Notes: generated from the sequence alone by a model not told the origin. A DNA stretch of 64,000 nt from Piezodorus guildinii (GCA_023052935.1 CM041294.1:22530635-22594634), one strand, 5' to 3'; counted from the first letter of the stretch, positions 22,089 through 33,429 are shown. Made by a program: numbers and translations.

Positions 22089-22612
22089 GTAAGTAGCTAA
22101 ATAAGTTTTTAATGAATATTGTTAGTGCGATCAATTTAAACATTCGTAGCTACATAAATGTCTAAAAAATTAAAATGTTATTTAAAGAAGTATTACAAGT
22201 TACCCATTGTCTCATATTTTGAAAAATGTTGGGTTGATTATTTCATAACAAGTATATAGTTTTACTATATATGATAACAACAGTATGGTAATAATTGCAA
22301 GAAATGTCTTATTTAGTTCTAATTTTAATCTTACTCTCACACACTATCTAGCTCATTCACTTGGAGAATAAAAGTTTTGAAAAATACTCTGAATAATATA
22401 GAGTAATTTTCATAGAAATGTATGTTTATAGTAATAACCATAGACTTTGTCTATTACCAAGTGTATCATAAATATTTTAAAGCCATTAGGGTTAGAAGTA
22501 ATTAGTAACATGGTGTTCTACAATAAGCTTGACTAAGAAATACATTAAAATGAAAATTCTTACCAATATTTCAGCAGAGAACAAAACAATACTGAAAAAT
22601 TCATCATAGCTG
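22089..22612. other. Intron start, AT-rich, nothing recognised
   Basis: First part of a 10-kb intron (22089-32089). No repeat border or coding is seen before the foldback element at 22613. Confidence 0.6.
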
Positions 22613-23567
22613 AAAATCAATAAGATTGTTTAAAATATGATTAAAAACAAAATTTGAAAGTTCCCCTTGTTTCCCCTGTAAGGAAAAAATTGTATTCAAG
22701 ATCAAAGGTCAACAAAATGAGTTTTTCGCAATTTTCAGCAAAACAGTAAGTTTTATCATAAAAATGCCTCAGCCAAAAATTGTAGATCATAAAATTATCT
22801 ACAAAAAATGTAACAGTACTTTTTTTTCTAGGAGCCACCGTTTTTGAGATATAACGATTCAAAAAGTTGTAATCGTCATAATGAGCACACGTTTCCATTG
22901 AGGTAGTGTACTGAGCGCGTTATTGTTAATGTGTTTTCCCTAGTGAGCCTATTCCACGGGTCAGTTGTGATCCTATTTAATTTGAAACTATTGTAAACTA
23001 ATGGATATTAGCAGAGATTGAAAAGATTAAAGCTATTTAAGTTTAAAAAAAGTAGTGATCGTAACTTTCAAATCCTTCTTCGTCTTGTTTTGAGTGCATG
23101 TAAACTTTGTTAATAGCGATGTATCGCAGGTCGCCTCGTAGGAATCGGATCCTCCACTGTTGGTTTTTCAATATTTTATGTACGGATATCCTAAAAAATC
23201 TACCTGCTTAGATAAGTATAGATATGCATGTTCCGTTAAAAATACCAAAGGTAAAAAAACACATTAAAAATAACGCGCTCAGTACACTACCTCATAGGTG
23301 GCATGGAAACTTGTGCCTATTATGACGATTACAACATTTTGAATCGTTATATCCAAAAAACGGTGGCTCGTAGGGAAAAAAGTATTAAAACATTTTTTGT
23401 AGATAGACTGAGGTATTTTTATGATTAAACTTACTTTTTTGCTGAAAATTCCGAAAAACTCATTTCTTTGACCTTTGACCTTAATATTTTTTTTTTCCTT
23501 CAGGGGGGGACATGGAGAATTTTCAAATTTTGTTTTTAATCATATTTTAAACAATCTTATTGATTTT
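22613..23567. mobile_element. Foldback element with long inverted arms (about 320 bp each)
   Basis: The left arm (22613 to about 22945) and right arm (about 23252-23567) are inverted copies of each other along their whole length. Paired landmarks: 'aatcaataagattgtttaa' on the left and its complement at the right end; 'gtagtgtactgagcgcgtta' on the left and 'taacgcgctcagtacactac' on the right. About 300 bases of unrelated DNA separate them. There is no long ORF. Small differences between the arms show that it is not a recent duplication. Superfamily not determined. Confidence 0.82.
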
Positions 23568-25074
23568 TTTGCCAGGTGGTAATTCATATACCTTTATTCT
23601 TATTTTTTGGCGTAATTTGACCGGACTATGTCTAGATTATTCAGAATAGTTAAATTATAATGTCGATTACTCTCTTTTTAAAATTTGCCTCACCTAAAGA
23701 GGAGGGAGGAGGGTCACTTTCGGTTTAATGGCAATCAAAACAGACAGAAATATAGAATAGAATCTTCAGGCCGCGGATTCGAACTCGGCAGATGGCCGAT
23801 CCTAGGATTTTTCAATAAGGAGAGATCCCTGGCTTTGTTGCCTTTTGGAGGGAACATAAAATGTTGGTCCAAGGTTGTGTGATGTCAAGTACTTGTTAAA
23901 GATCCCTATCGTCCGATTAGTTCCGTAGTACAGTGGTTTAAACTTTGGCTTTAAATGGACGTAGAGAAGGCATAGATTTAAAGCGGGAAAAAAAAACAAT
24001 AAACAAGTTATAAATTCTTAAAAAATCGAGAATAAAAGGACCTACTTAATTAAAATAACAAATACCTTTAATGGAAAAATATTATTAAAATAAATAACTT
24101 CAAATATTTATTTATAAATCTTTCTTAATATTACGTTATATTCTATAATTTGAGCAAATAGATGGGTAATTTAAAATGTTTGAGCTATGTGGTTCTCTTC
24201 ATTTCAATACACCCAAGAAGTTTGGCCAATTTAAAATGCCTAATTTTAGAAAAATCGGAGTTCGTATTTTTCACCCTTTTCTTCAAAATATCCAAAATTA
24301 CTAGAGATATGAAAAAATGATACAGCACTAAATTGTAGCTTTTTTAATGACTTAAATTTCCCTGTGCGTAGATTTTCTTTACGATGAATATTTGGCGAGA
24401 TATAACCGTTGAAAACCTCTATTTACAAGTGAACGTCACCTTATCCCACCCCTTAAAACGCTCTGTTAAAAAACTAAGGAATCTTGAGATATTTAATTCA
24501 CATAGTCCACATTTTTCAAAATCGTTTTTGAAAAAACTTTCTATCACTGAAAATGGAAGGAGCTATGTTTAAAAAAACCAATCAATTTTTTTCTCGAAAC
24601 AATCGAATAACACGAATCGGAGGGTAATAATCAACATTACCGGTATTTTCGGCAGCAATACTTTACATGTTTCTCTTTTTCCATCCAAACTGAAAGAAAA
24701 AGAAGAAGAAACACTATTTAAAAAAAAAATACTTTTTTTTGGATTAAGATCGAACAAGGGTTGAAACATTATGAAATTGTATTCTAAAGCACAAAATGAT
24801 CTATATTTAGCTAATCCAAACCGAATTTTAAGTGGTAGTTTTCCCCTTAAAAAACCAAAAGCGTACAACTGGCACGTAGAAAATGAACTAGAGGGTGAAA
24901 CTAAGCCTAATTCCAAATTTTTATCCAAATCGATGCTGGACAAAAAAATTGTGAGGTTTTGTCATTTTTTAAGTTTCCATGAAAATATTAATTTAACGCC
25001 AATCCACTGATTATGAAACTCTTGTTTTATTTTATGAAGTATTAACGAATTATCTAATTTTACAATCGTACTTG
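23568..25074. other. Intron DNA with a worn SINE and unassigned sequence
   Basis: A worn plus-strand family A SINE covers 23765-23915 (listed separately). The rest, including a GC-poor stretch with frames up to 124 codons on the minus strand at 24569-24943, shows no domain. Those frames look like chance in low-complexity sequence. Confidence 0.4.
23765..23915 (+). mobile_element. tRNA-derived SINE, family A, worn partial copy
   Basis: Starts within the tRNA-like part ('cgcggattcgaactc', a box B remnant), then 'gatcctaggatttttca', 'ggagggaacataaaatg' and 'gtcaagtacttgttaaagat', ending at 'cgtccgattag'. The terminal AAAT tail is missing. Confidence 0.6.
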
Positions 25075-25863
25075 AAAGATGGTTTTCCCGTGCGAGAGTA
25101 GGTTCAGAGTTCCTCAATATTAAACTAATAAATTCAGGTGTACCTCAAGGCAACGTATTAGGGCTAACACTGTTTGATATATATTGCTGTAACTGCATCC
25201 CACAACATCCAGAAACACTTGCAGTAACCCGTTGCCGACGATTCAGCTATCCATAACATCCAACAAACATGCCTCTAAAACTTCTAAGGCCCTCCAAGAA
25301 CATCTGGAGGACATAGCTTGCTGGGCAAAAAAATGGAAAATCAAAATGAATCAATCAAAAGGCCTGTTCGTCACATTTTTTCTAAAACATGACTCCTGCC
25401 CTCGGGTCTTTTACAATAATATACCAATACCAGTTTCAGACACAGTCCGTTATTTAGACCTTAACCTTGACACACGACTGACATGGCCATACTACCTCAA
25501 ACGAAAAAGAAAAGAACTGAATCAACGATATGAATTCTTTCAAGATTACTAGACAAACGTCCAAAATTATCATTGACTAACAAATTAACTATTTAGAAAG
25601 TACTGATAAAAACTATTTGGATTAATGGCATCGAGTTGTGGGGAACTGCAAAAAAGTCAAACAACAAAATTATCCAATCATATCAATCAAAATTACTTAG
25701 GAAAATTGTAAATGCCCCTTTTTATGTATCTTACGATATACTACATACTGACTTAGATATTGTATTCGTCATTGCAACTGCCACTGATCGCTACAATAAA
25801 TTTCACGACAGAATGACCCTAAATTCAAACCGGCTGACTCAAAACCTATCAACTGCCACAAAC
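25075..25863 (+). mobile_element. Jockey-type LINE fragment, left part (split by a later insertion)
   Basis: A broken reverse transcriptase: GVPQGNVLGLTLFDIY in one frame, then WAKKWKIKMNQSKGLFVTFF and VSDTVRYLDLNLDTRLTW in another, then IIQSYQSKLLRKIVNAPFYV in a third. Frameshifts and stops show age. The coding text stops at 25863 and resumes at 29249 beyond a 3.4-kb insertion, where the line 'ccatataatccgaccagaag' continues the usual C-terminal YNP/PRR region. Confidence 0.8.
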
Positions 25864-26139
25864 TAGGGGTGGGCATAATCGAATGACGATTATCTGATCA
25901 TTCGATTATTTCAATCATTCGAATTAATCGATTAGCGGATTAATCGGTTCGGATAATTGAACGATTATTCGAACTGAACTGTTTAACGATAATCGAGGGA
26001 TTAGAAGGAGATAAGATAATATCACATAAATTATATGCAGATAGATGAGATGTTTTCAATTCAAAAATATTGTACGCTTTTGTTCCAACCTTATCCCACC
26101 TTTCCTTCTTACTGACAGGTACCCTCTATTCTCCTTCAG

Positions 26140-28947
26140 ATGACTGATATCCTATTGACCTGTCACGTCAACGCCCAATCCCTTCCAGCTCACTACGACG
26201 AATTTCTCAATTACTTCTTACGCAATTTTCATCACATCATTTCCATTTCTGAAACCTGGCTCAAACCGAACATATCCTCTTCCTCTATATCCATTCCTAA
26301 TTATACCCTTTATCGACATGATAGGATCGACCGAACAGGCGGAGGTGTTGGACTTTTCATACATAACAGCCTAAGATCAAAAATCCTTTATAAATCTCCT
26401 TCCCAAGATGTTCCTCATTTAGAATATATATTTGTCGAAATTTCTCATAATTCTCATTCTCTCCTTTACGCGACTATATACCGTCCTCCTCACGTCCGAT
26501 TCGATCCCACGTTTGAATCCTCCCTCTTTACCTACGTCCCTTTATACAATAACATAATAATAGCTGGTGACTTTAACACTAACCTTTCTTTAGATTCTCC
26601 TGACAGATCATACTTTGTCAACCTCATTCATTCACTGGACCTGTTCATAGTACCCTTCAACCTGACCCACCACACCCAGTCTACAAGCACGTGGCTAGAT
26701 CTGTTCATAATAGATTCCTCCGAAAAACTGTTATCTTCCTCACAGAATCCAGTATCCTTTCTTTCATACCATGACCTCATTCGGATTTCTTATAATATCC
26801 CAACTCCTAAAATTACCCCAAAACAAATATCCTGGCGAAATCTTGACTCCCTATCCTCTGATAAATTGGCTCCTTTTTTCGACCCATTATCCAAAGCCCT
26901 AGAACCTATCTTTACCTTTTCGTCAGTCAACGAGATGGTGGAATGCCTCTCTGCGAACCTCCTTATATTTCTAAATACCCATGCTCCACTCAAGACCTCA
27001 ACCTTTAAACGCCCCGCTGCACCATGGATCAGTCCTGAAATAAGAGAGTTGATGAGGAGAAGAGATGCCGCCAGGAGAAGATTTAGACGCACACGAGCCC
27101 CAGATGATTTCACCATGTTTAAGTCCCTAAGAAACCTTGCTCAGTCTTCCTTACGCCGTGCTAAAGCACATTTTTTCCATAATTCCTTATCCCAAGCACC
27201 CAACCCTAAGACTAAATGGAAACTACTTAGAAACCTATCCATTATAAATTCCAAATCCTCTTCTTGTGTTCCATTTACTCCCGAAGAACTAAATTCCTAC
27301 TTCGCAGAACCACATCCTATATCCCATATTACTCATTACTCTTTACCACAGACATCCTTCAATCCGGAAAATTTTTATTTTTCTGATATATCTCCTGAAG
27401 AATTGCTCTCCTCCATTCTCAAGTCCAGAACGAACGATCATGGACCCGACCAAATCCCTGTGAAATTAATTAAATTATGTCTTCCTGTCATCTTTCCTGT
27501 CCTTCTACACATTTATAATGTTTCTCTTCAAAAATCTATTTTCCCAACAGCCTGGAAAAAAGTCATCGTACGTCCACTGAATAAAGTTCCTAATCCCGCC
27601 GCAGTTTCCGATTTTAGACCTATCTCCATACTATCCAACCTATCCAAACCGCTTGAAAGAATCGTTCACTCACAGCTCAACAACTTTCTAGAGGAAAAAA
27701 ACCTTTTAAATCCTCTACAATCCGGTTTCCGATCGCAATATTCTACTCAATCTGCATTGTTAAAAATTACCCAAGACCTACAATCCTCAATAGACCAACA
27801 AAAAATCACTATTTTAATCCTCTTCGATTTCTCAAAAGCTTTTGATTCAGTTAATCATAACATCCTTCTTTCCAAACTCCAAAACCTTCAAATATCAAAC
27901 AGCGTTCTAAAATGGTTTATTTCTTTTTTATCCGATAGATCTCAAACTGTCATGATACCAAATGAACCTCCTTCCTCCTCTATTGTCTTAAAACGTGGTG
28001 TTCCTCAGGGATCCTCACTCTCACCAACTCTTTTCTTCATCTATATTAATGATCTCCCAGACTGCATCCGCCACTCACAATACCACCTATATGCAGATGA
28101 TCTGCAAATCTATCTTTCTTTCCATCCTTCCGAAATGCTAAAGGCTATCCAAAAACTTCAACAAGATATTGACAACATCAACGCATGGGCTACGGCAAAT
28201 GATTTGAAGTTGAATGCAGGAAAAACCAAAGCCATTCTCATCGGTTCCAAGAACCTTGTAAATTCTCTTCCATATTATCCACTCCTTTACCTCAATAGCA
28301 TACCTATCCACTTCCACACCTCAGTAAGAAACCTTGGAGTCATTATTGATCAGAACCTATCTTGGAGCAATCATATTTCTCAAATCACCCGAAAATCCAT
28401 CGCTATCCTAAAACAATTTCTAAGATTTCGTGATTCAATCCCACCTAAAACCCGTATGTTACTCGTCTCTTCGCTTATTTTCCCCCAGTTTGACTACGGT
28501 TGCCTCGTATATGGCGGGCTGTCTGAGAAATTCGATATGAGACTCAAAAGACTTATGAATTGTTTCATTAGATTCACATGTGGAATCCCCAGGCGCTCCC
28601 ATGTTTCTAGAAGGTATACCGAGTTGAATTGGCTCTATCCCTCTTTTCGTCGGCAGTACCTCCTTGGTGTCTGTCTCTTCCGATTTTTCCATACAAAAAA
28701 ACCTCCTTATATTCTTGATATGCTTACCACTTGTTCCTCTGTCCATTCAGTATACACTAGATCCCAACCAATAAACTTGTATATACCTTCTCACAGATCT
28801 GCTTCCTTCAAAAAATCCTTTATTATTCGTGCTACCCTATTTTGGAATTTCTTGCCTGTATCCATTCGTAAGTCCTTATCATTATCCACTTTTAAACACC
28901 AACTATTTCTCCATCTCCTAAAGGATCAATCTTCCCAACATATGTAA
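26140..28947 (+). CDS. CR1-like LINE polyprotein, endonuclease plus reverse transcriptase, intact
   Basis: A 935-codon frame from the ATG at 26140. The endonuclease comes first: CHVNAQSLPAHYDEF, SISETWLKP, RHDRIDRTGGGVGLFI and AGDFNTN near residue 144. The reverse transcriptase has FRPISILSNLSKPLERI, QSGFRSQYSTQSALL, the first catalytic aspartate in LFDFSKAFDSVNHNILL near 561, GVPQGSSLSPTLFFIY and the active-site box YADDLQIY near 650. The expected SDH of the endonuclease end reads SYHD here (SFLSYHDLIR), which may weaken it. No ORF1 is seen, so the element may be 5'-truncated or lack one. The motif set and a short-repeat 3' end instead of poly(A) suggest the CR1/L2 group. Confidence 0.92.
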   Translation: MTDILLTCHVNAQSLPAHYDEFLNYFLRNFHHIISISETWLKPNISSSSISIPNYTLYRHDRIDRTGGGVGLFIHNSLRSKILYKSPSQDVPHLEYIFVEISHNSHSLLYATIYRPPHVRFDPTFESSLFTYVPLYNNIIIAGDFNTNLSLDSPDRSYFVNLIHSLDLFIVPFNLTHHTQSTSTWLDLFIIDSSEKLLSSSQNPVSFLSYHDLIRISYNIPTPKITPKQISWRNLDSLSSDKLAPFFDPLSKALEPIFTFSSVNEMVECLSANLLIFLNTHAPLKTSTFKRPAAPWISPEIRELMRRRDAARRRFRRTRAPDDFTMFKSLRNLAQSSLRRAKAHFFHNSLSQAPNPKTKWKLLRNLSIINSKSSSCVPFTPEELNSYFAEPHPISHITHYSLPQTSFNPENFYFSDISPEELLSSILKSRTNDHGPDQIPVKLIKLCLPVIFPVLLHIYNVSLQKSIFPTAWKKVIVRPLNKVPNPAAVSDFRPISILSNLSKPLERIVHSQLNNFLEEKNLLNPLQSGFRSQYSTQSALLKITQDLQSSIDQQKITILILFDFSKAFDSVNHNILLSKLQNLQISNSVLKWFISFLSDRSQTVMIPNEPPSSSIVLKRGVPQGSSLSPTLFFIYINDLPDCIRHSQYHLYADDLQIYLSFHPSEMLKAIQKLQQDIDNINAWATANDLKLNAGKTKAILIGSKNLVNSLPYYPLLYLNSIPIHFHTSVRNLGVIIDQNLSWSNHISQITRKSIAILKQFLRFRDSIPPKTRMLLVSSLIFPQFDYGCLVYGGLSEKFDMRLKRLMNCFIRFTCGIPRRSHVSRRYTELNWLYPSFRRQYLLGVCLFRFFHTKKPPYILDMLTTCSSVHSVYTRSQPINLYIPSHRSASFKKSFIIRATLFWNFLPVSIRKSLSLSTFKHQLFLHLLKDQSSQHM

Positions 28948-29124
28948 TATTTAAAAGCTATAGATGATAACTATTCATTGTCACAAAATCCATCTTTTAT
29001 TGTTAAACTGAAGTCTTAAACGGCCAGACAATTATCATGTATATTGTACTTTTCTTGTTATTCTTAGGGGACTATTCGTCCCAGAATAAAATTGCTTTTC
29101 ATTTTCATTTCATTTCATTTTCGC
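28948..29124 (+). mobile_element. 3' UTR and short-repeat tail of the CR1-like LINE
   Basis: The end of the element reads 'ttcttaggggactattcgtc', 'ccagaataaaattgc', then a tail of ATTTTC/ATTTC repeats at about 29096-29124. A repeat tail rather than poly(A) is usual in CR1 and L2 relatives. The same 3' end occurs reversed at 51930-52105. Confidence 0.8.
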
Positions 29125-29248
29125 CTAGGCTCAGCCACTATAGAGACGGGAGTTGTGACATATCGTCTCTCACAATGCATACTTATCATTCGATTATTTA
29201 AATCATCGAAGTCCGATCATTCGATTATGACCCACCCTTACCACAAAC

Positions 29249-29443
29249 CCATATAATCCGACCAGAAGACTATCGAGGTGCTGGCCAAGAGACCTGACAT
29301 ACTGATAGTTATTTGTTTTGTTTTTTAATAAATCTTATGCAATTTCGCACTTACATCATTTGTTAGCATATTTGCTTATTGCATAAGCAGATAGCAAATA
29401 CCACTGTAATGTCAAAACTTCTATGAATAAATAAATAAATAAT
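29249..29443 (+). mobile_element. Jockey-type LINE fragment, right part
   Basis: Continues the reverse transcriptase fragment interrupted at 25863: the last codons, a short 3' UTR with 'gaggtgctggccaagagacc', and an end of AATAAATAAATAAATAA at about 29426-29443. The position of the split relative to the family's C-terminus agrees with the full element at 16845-16911. Confidence 0.7.
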
Positions 29444-30183
29444 TTTATGACCAAGCAACTGTCAAATCCAAACATTTCTATAGCTTTGAATAAAGAATGG
29501 ACAAAAAGAATAAATATTAAGTTTACAACATTTATTATAAACGTTAATTAAAAAGGTTTAATAAAACAGAGCTTCTAATTCCTGCATATACGACTTGTGT
29601 TTGATAAAAAAAAACTCATTACAAGTAAAAGGACCTCTTTTCTAAAGAAAAAAAAGTAATCTACTTGTACGAGAGGCCGAAAACTATTGACGGTGTGTGT
29701 GAGAGAGTGGCATTACCGACGGGAGGTGGTTTTATTAGAGAGGCTTTGGGGCATCACATGCGGTTGGCAGGAGCCTCCTGTCATAGGCTTAAGCCCTCTC
29801 ACAGGGTTCTGTAGTTAATAAAATTGAACCCCTCAACTCTAGCTTCAAATATTTACCATCTCCTGGTAAAGCTTGTTAACCTTATACTATATAAAGGTTA
29901 TCCACAAAGTAAATGTTGTATTTACTCCAACGAGCGGGTTAAAGATTCATTTATGTAAAGGGCTAGTTTGTTGTTGGGTCTTTAAATATTTGTAGCTAAC
30001 GAATTTTATTTGATAAATACTAATTTTAATGAGCTATAATATGCTTACTTTTAAATAATTGTATTTATTAGAAAATTTAAAATATTCTTTTGTATTTTAG
30101 CATTACTTCATATATTTTTCTACTTTTGCTCTACCAGTTCATTTTTTTTTAAACTTAGAAACTTGTTGCTTGTGAAAAATATT
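29444..30183. other. Intron DNA, a possible worn repeat at 29680-29840
   Basis: A GC-richer patch at about 29680-29840 ('gacgggaggtggttttatta', 'gccctctcacagggttctg') may be a repeat fragment but has no partner in the window. The rest is AT-rich. Confidence 0.35.
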
Positions 30184-31091
30184 TTTTTTACTTTCACTTA
30201 CTATATATAGAAAGGGAATGTATTGCGATCGTGAAAATTTTCGAATTCCAGTTTTCAACGGAAATACACATTTTAGGGTCCCGTGAGTCCAAAAAACCAA
30301 GTCCCGCAAAAAGGTCTGTGTGTGTGGTAACTCCCGGGCAAAAACGGTAAGTCCTATGAAACTGAAATTTCATATTTAAGACAAATATGCGCCCGAGACG
30401 TTACAAAACCTTTTTCATCAAAATGAGCCTACCAGAAGAGTAACTTTATACCAAGCATTTTGCATCTTTTTTCGATTTTCTCGAAAACTGTTCCGACGAT
30501 TTTGATTAAACTCGCTATATCGATGTAAAATTTAATGGGCTTTAATATCATGTATGTTTCATTCTGATTGAAATAGTATGACAGGGCTTAAATGCCGAAT
30601 TTTGTATTTTATTCCTCTAAAGTACCTTTAATTTTGTTGCTTCTATAAAAATAACTATATTATCTTGTTACCACGGGTGAAAAACAGGTAACTATATAAA
30701 TTGAATGAGTTCGATATAACTAATACAACTAAAGGAGAAAATAGAAAAAATATTTTTTTAATGCAATTTTTTGTTTTTGAACATAATAGCAGTAATCAAA
30801 ATGATACATGTGTGATATAACGTTGGAAAGCTAAAGATTTTAGAAAAAAATATTATTTTATACTCAAGCTTTTAAAAGTTAATAGAGAGTGATGAAAAGA
30901 AGATAAAACTAACTGATTATTTTAGATGATAATATAATAGATTTTTTAATAAAACACATGTTCCTGTATAAATTCAATTTAATTAATTCTTTAATAGTTT
31001 CACGTCTTTTTTATCTCTAACTGTTTTTGAAAATTCTTTCATTGATTTTAAAAATGGAGATAAGTGAAAGTCGTGTGTTGCCCGCACCAGA
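30184..31091 (-). mobile_element. Helentron-like non-autonomous element, copy 2
   Basis: Reversed copy of the 3942-4730 family. The left end is 'ttactttcacttactatata' and the right end is 'gtgaaagtcgtgtgttgccc' followed by 'gcaccaga'. The internal palindrome near the left end has one change (CTATATATAGAAAG). About 908 bp. It runs parallel to copy 3 at 32337-33215. Confidence 0.78.
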
Positions 31092-32089
31092 GTTTTAAAA
31101 CTTAGAAACGTGTTGCTTGTGAATTTTTTTTTTTTTTTTTTTTTTAATTTCATCCAAAACATTGTCCATCCATTTTCCAAACTCTATCAATTTATGATTG
31201 TTTCGCTGAATCACTTTATTTTGTTTTTCACGCATTATTTGATGCAAATCGATCATTTGCAATAACTCATCCGATTCAGCATTAATAGTTACATAAGGTT
31301 TTAGGAGCTTATAATTGGTCACACCCTTATGACCCCACTAGACATAAAGATTCTTTGCTTCGTAATCGATGTCGGTGGTTCACTTTGAATTAACCTTAAT
31401 CTTTTACGCTTAGGATTCTGTAAATGTATTTACTTTTCATCACCTTTCATGAAGTAATTACTATCTTTTAAACCTTGCGAGCAGCATTTCGGAATTGGAT
31501 TTTCGAATTTCTTGCTATCATTTAGTTAATATGAATGGTAACTGACAGATAATAAGCGTTCATAGAAAAAACAAAACAAAAAAAAAAAAAACGTAATTTA
31601 TTATCCAATTGAAATGACTGGGCTATGGTGAAACAAATATAACAGAATTATTTTTTTTAATTACAAAAATTGTATTGATAATTAGTGCTTTGTGACTAGT
31701 TTGTTCTTAAAAGTGATATAAACAAACTAAAATTGTTTTCAGAATCCAAAACTTCTACTCGCGTTTTACGATTTAAGGAATACATTTTATCAAATGTACA
31801 TCTCTCAGTAGTCAAATCAATGTGACTGGTGACACCTTTTTGATTTAAAAAAAAAAATAATATTTTTTTTTTTAACCTTGGCAGACGTTTTAATTTGATA
31901 ATAAAATGATTATATTTTAAACGTCGATATTTTGAAGTTTGGATATAAATGAAGTGCCAACGTATTGTTATGCTAGAAATGTTTATAACATCTTATGCTG
32001 TAATAGATTGATTTCCTTTATTGTTATTTATTAAAATAATCTGATAGAATTAATAGTTCTGACATAAACATTTTCTGTTTGTTTTTCAG
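31092..32089. other. End of the 10-kb intron, nothing recognised apart from homopolymers
   Basis: Contains T- and A-runs (31122-31145, 31570-31591) and AT-rich sequence. A minus-strand frame at 31095-31322 (75 codons) has no recognisable domain. The splice acceptor 'gtttttcag' ends the segment at 32089. Confidence 0.45.
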
Positions 32090-32248
32090 GTTGGGCTAAC
32101 ACCAATGATGAAACCCCTAAGGAAGATGAGCTGTGCCTTGGTTTGCAATATAAGAAATCTCCCAGTGCAGAGCTATCCTCTGGCCTTTACTGGTCCCCAC
32201 AGCCATGTGATATGGTTGGAGGATATGTATGCAAAAAGAAAAATCAAG
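32090..32248 (+). CDS. Host gene exon 2: C-type lectin domain, C-terminal part
   Basis: Bordered by 'gtttttcag' and 'gtagaatc'; phase 1 on both sides. It completes the lectin fold: GWANTNDETPKEDELCLGLQ, then GLYWSPQPCDMVGGYVCKKK. Paired cysteines in ELCLG, QPCDM and YVCK match the conserved disulphides. The calcium-site WND triad is not visible (YWSPQPCD instead), so calcium-dependent sugar binding may be lost or altered. Two Helentron-like copies in the same orientation flank this exon at 30184-31091 and 32337-33215. Confidence 0.93.
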
Positions 32249-32336
32249 GTAGAATCTGTAAAATTTAATATTTAACCAATTAAGGATTTATTTATTGATA
32301 GTTTAAAAAGTGCTGGGAATGAATAATATAATTAAT

Positions 32337-33215
32337 TATTTTTACTTTCACTTACTATATATAGTAAGGGGAAGTATTGCGATCGTGAAAATTTTCGAAT
32401 TCCAGTTTTCAACGGAAATACACATTTTAGGGTTCCCTGAGTCCAAAGGTCTGTGTGTGTGGTAACTCCCGGGCAAAAACAGTAAGTCCTATGAAACTGA
32501 AATTTCATATTTAAGACAAATATGCGCCCGAGACGTTACAAAACCTTTTTCATCAAAATGAGCTTACCAGAAGAGCCACTTTATACCATGCATATTGCAC
32601 TTTTTTATGATTTTCTCAAAAACGGTTCCGATGATTTTGATTAAACTGGCTGTATCTATGTAAAATTTAATGGGCTTTAATATAATGTAGGTTTCATTCT
32701 GATTAAAATGGTCTGACAGGGCTTAAATGCTGATATTTTAAATTTTCTTTCTCTAAAGTACCTTTAATTTTGTTGATTCTATAAAAATAACTATATTATC
32801 TTGTTACCACTGATGAAATGCAGGTAAACGTATAATTTGAATGAATTTGATGCCCAACTAAAGTAGAAAACTGGAAAAAAAAATTGTAATGCAATTTTTT
32901 GTTTTTGAACATAAGAACAGTAATATACATGTGTAATATACCGTTGAAAAGCTAAAGATTTTAGAAAAAAAAATATAATCTAATACACAAGAGCTTGTAA
33001 AAGTTAATAGAGAGTGGTAAAAACCCGATAAAACTAAGTGATTGTTTTAGATTATAATATAATAGATTTTTTAATAAAACACATGTTTCTTTAGAAATTC
33101 AACTTAATTAATTCTTTAATAGTTTCACTAATTTTTATCTCTAACTGTATTTGAAAATTCTTTAATCTATTTTAACAACGGATGTAAGTGAAAGTCGTGT
33201 GTTGCCCGCACCAGA
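32337..33215 (-). mobile_element. Helentron-like non-autonomous element, copy 3
   Basis: Closest relative of copy 2. Left end 'tttactttcacttactatat' with the intact 18-base palindrome CTTACTATATATAGTAAG at 32351-32368; right end 'gtgtgttgcccgcaccaga' at about 33197-33215, then TTTTT. About 879 bp. Internal sequence matches copy 2 over nearly its whole length. Confidence 0.8.
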
Positions 33216-33429
33216 TTTTTTCTTAAAGTAAAAATACTCTTAAATGTGAAAACTGTGTGAAATCTATCTCAATGATGATCTGTTTTCCCAACCTAAGCTA
33301 TAAAATAAAGAAAACAGTAGAACCTTTGAATATGTCTTATTTCAAGCTTGCAACTTGACCCATTAAATTATTTATTGATATTTATAACTGTACAGTTGTT
33401 AGTACAATACATCTAGTAAATAGGCTAAA
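33216..33429. other. Intron DNA, nothing recognised
   Basis: AT-rich sequence between a Helentron-like copy and an antisense Jockey fragment. No signal is seen. Confidence 0.4.

Larger units (their letters stand above)
25864..29240. mobile_element. hAT-type MITE carrying a nested LINE
   Basis: The 8 bases CCACAAAC are duplicated exactly at 25856-25863 and 29241-29248. Directly inside are inverted ends: TAGGGGTGGGCATAATCGAA on the left and the reverse complement of TTCGATTATGACCCACCCTTA on the right (one extra base in the right copy). An 8-bp duplication and a TA-G-G-G-G-TGG end fit the hAT superfamily. Internal repeats of 'attcgattat' fill both terminal regions. Without the LINE inside, the MITE is only about 350 bp and non-coding. 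Confidence 0.85.

Noticed and set aside
24569..24943. 124-codon minus-strand frame in the 10-kb intron
   Set aside because: Low-complexity Ser/Phe-rich text with no motif, also open on the other strand; chance in AT-rich DNA.
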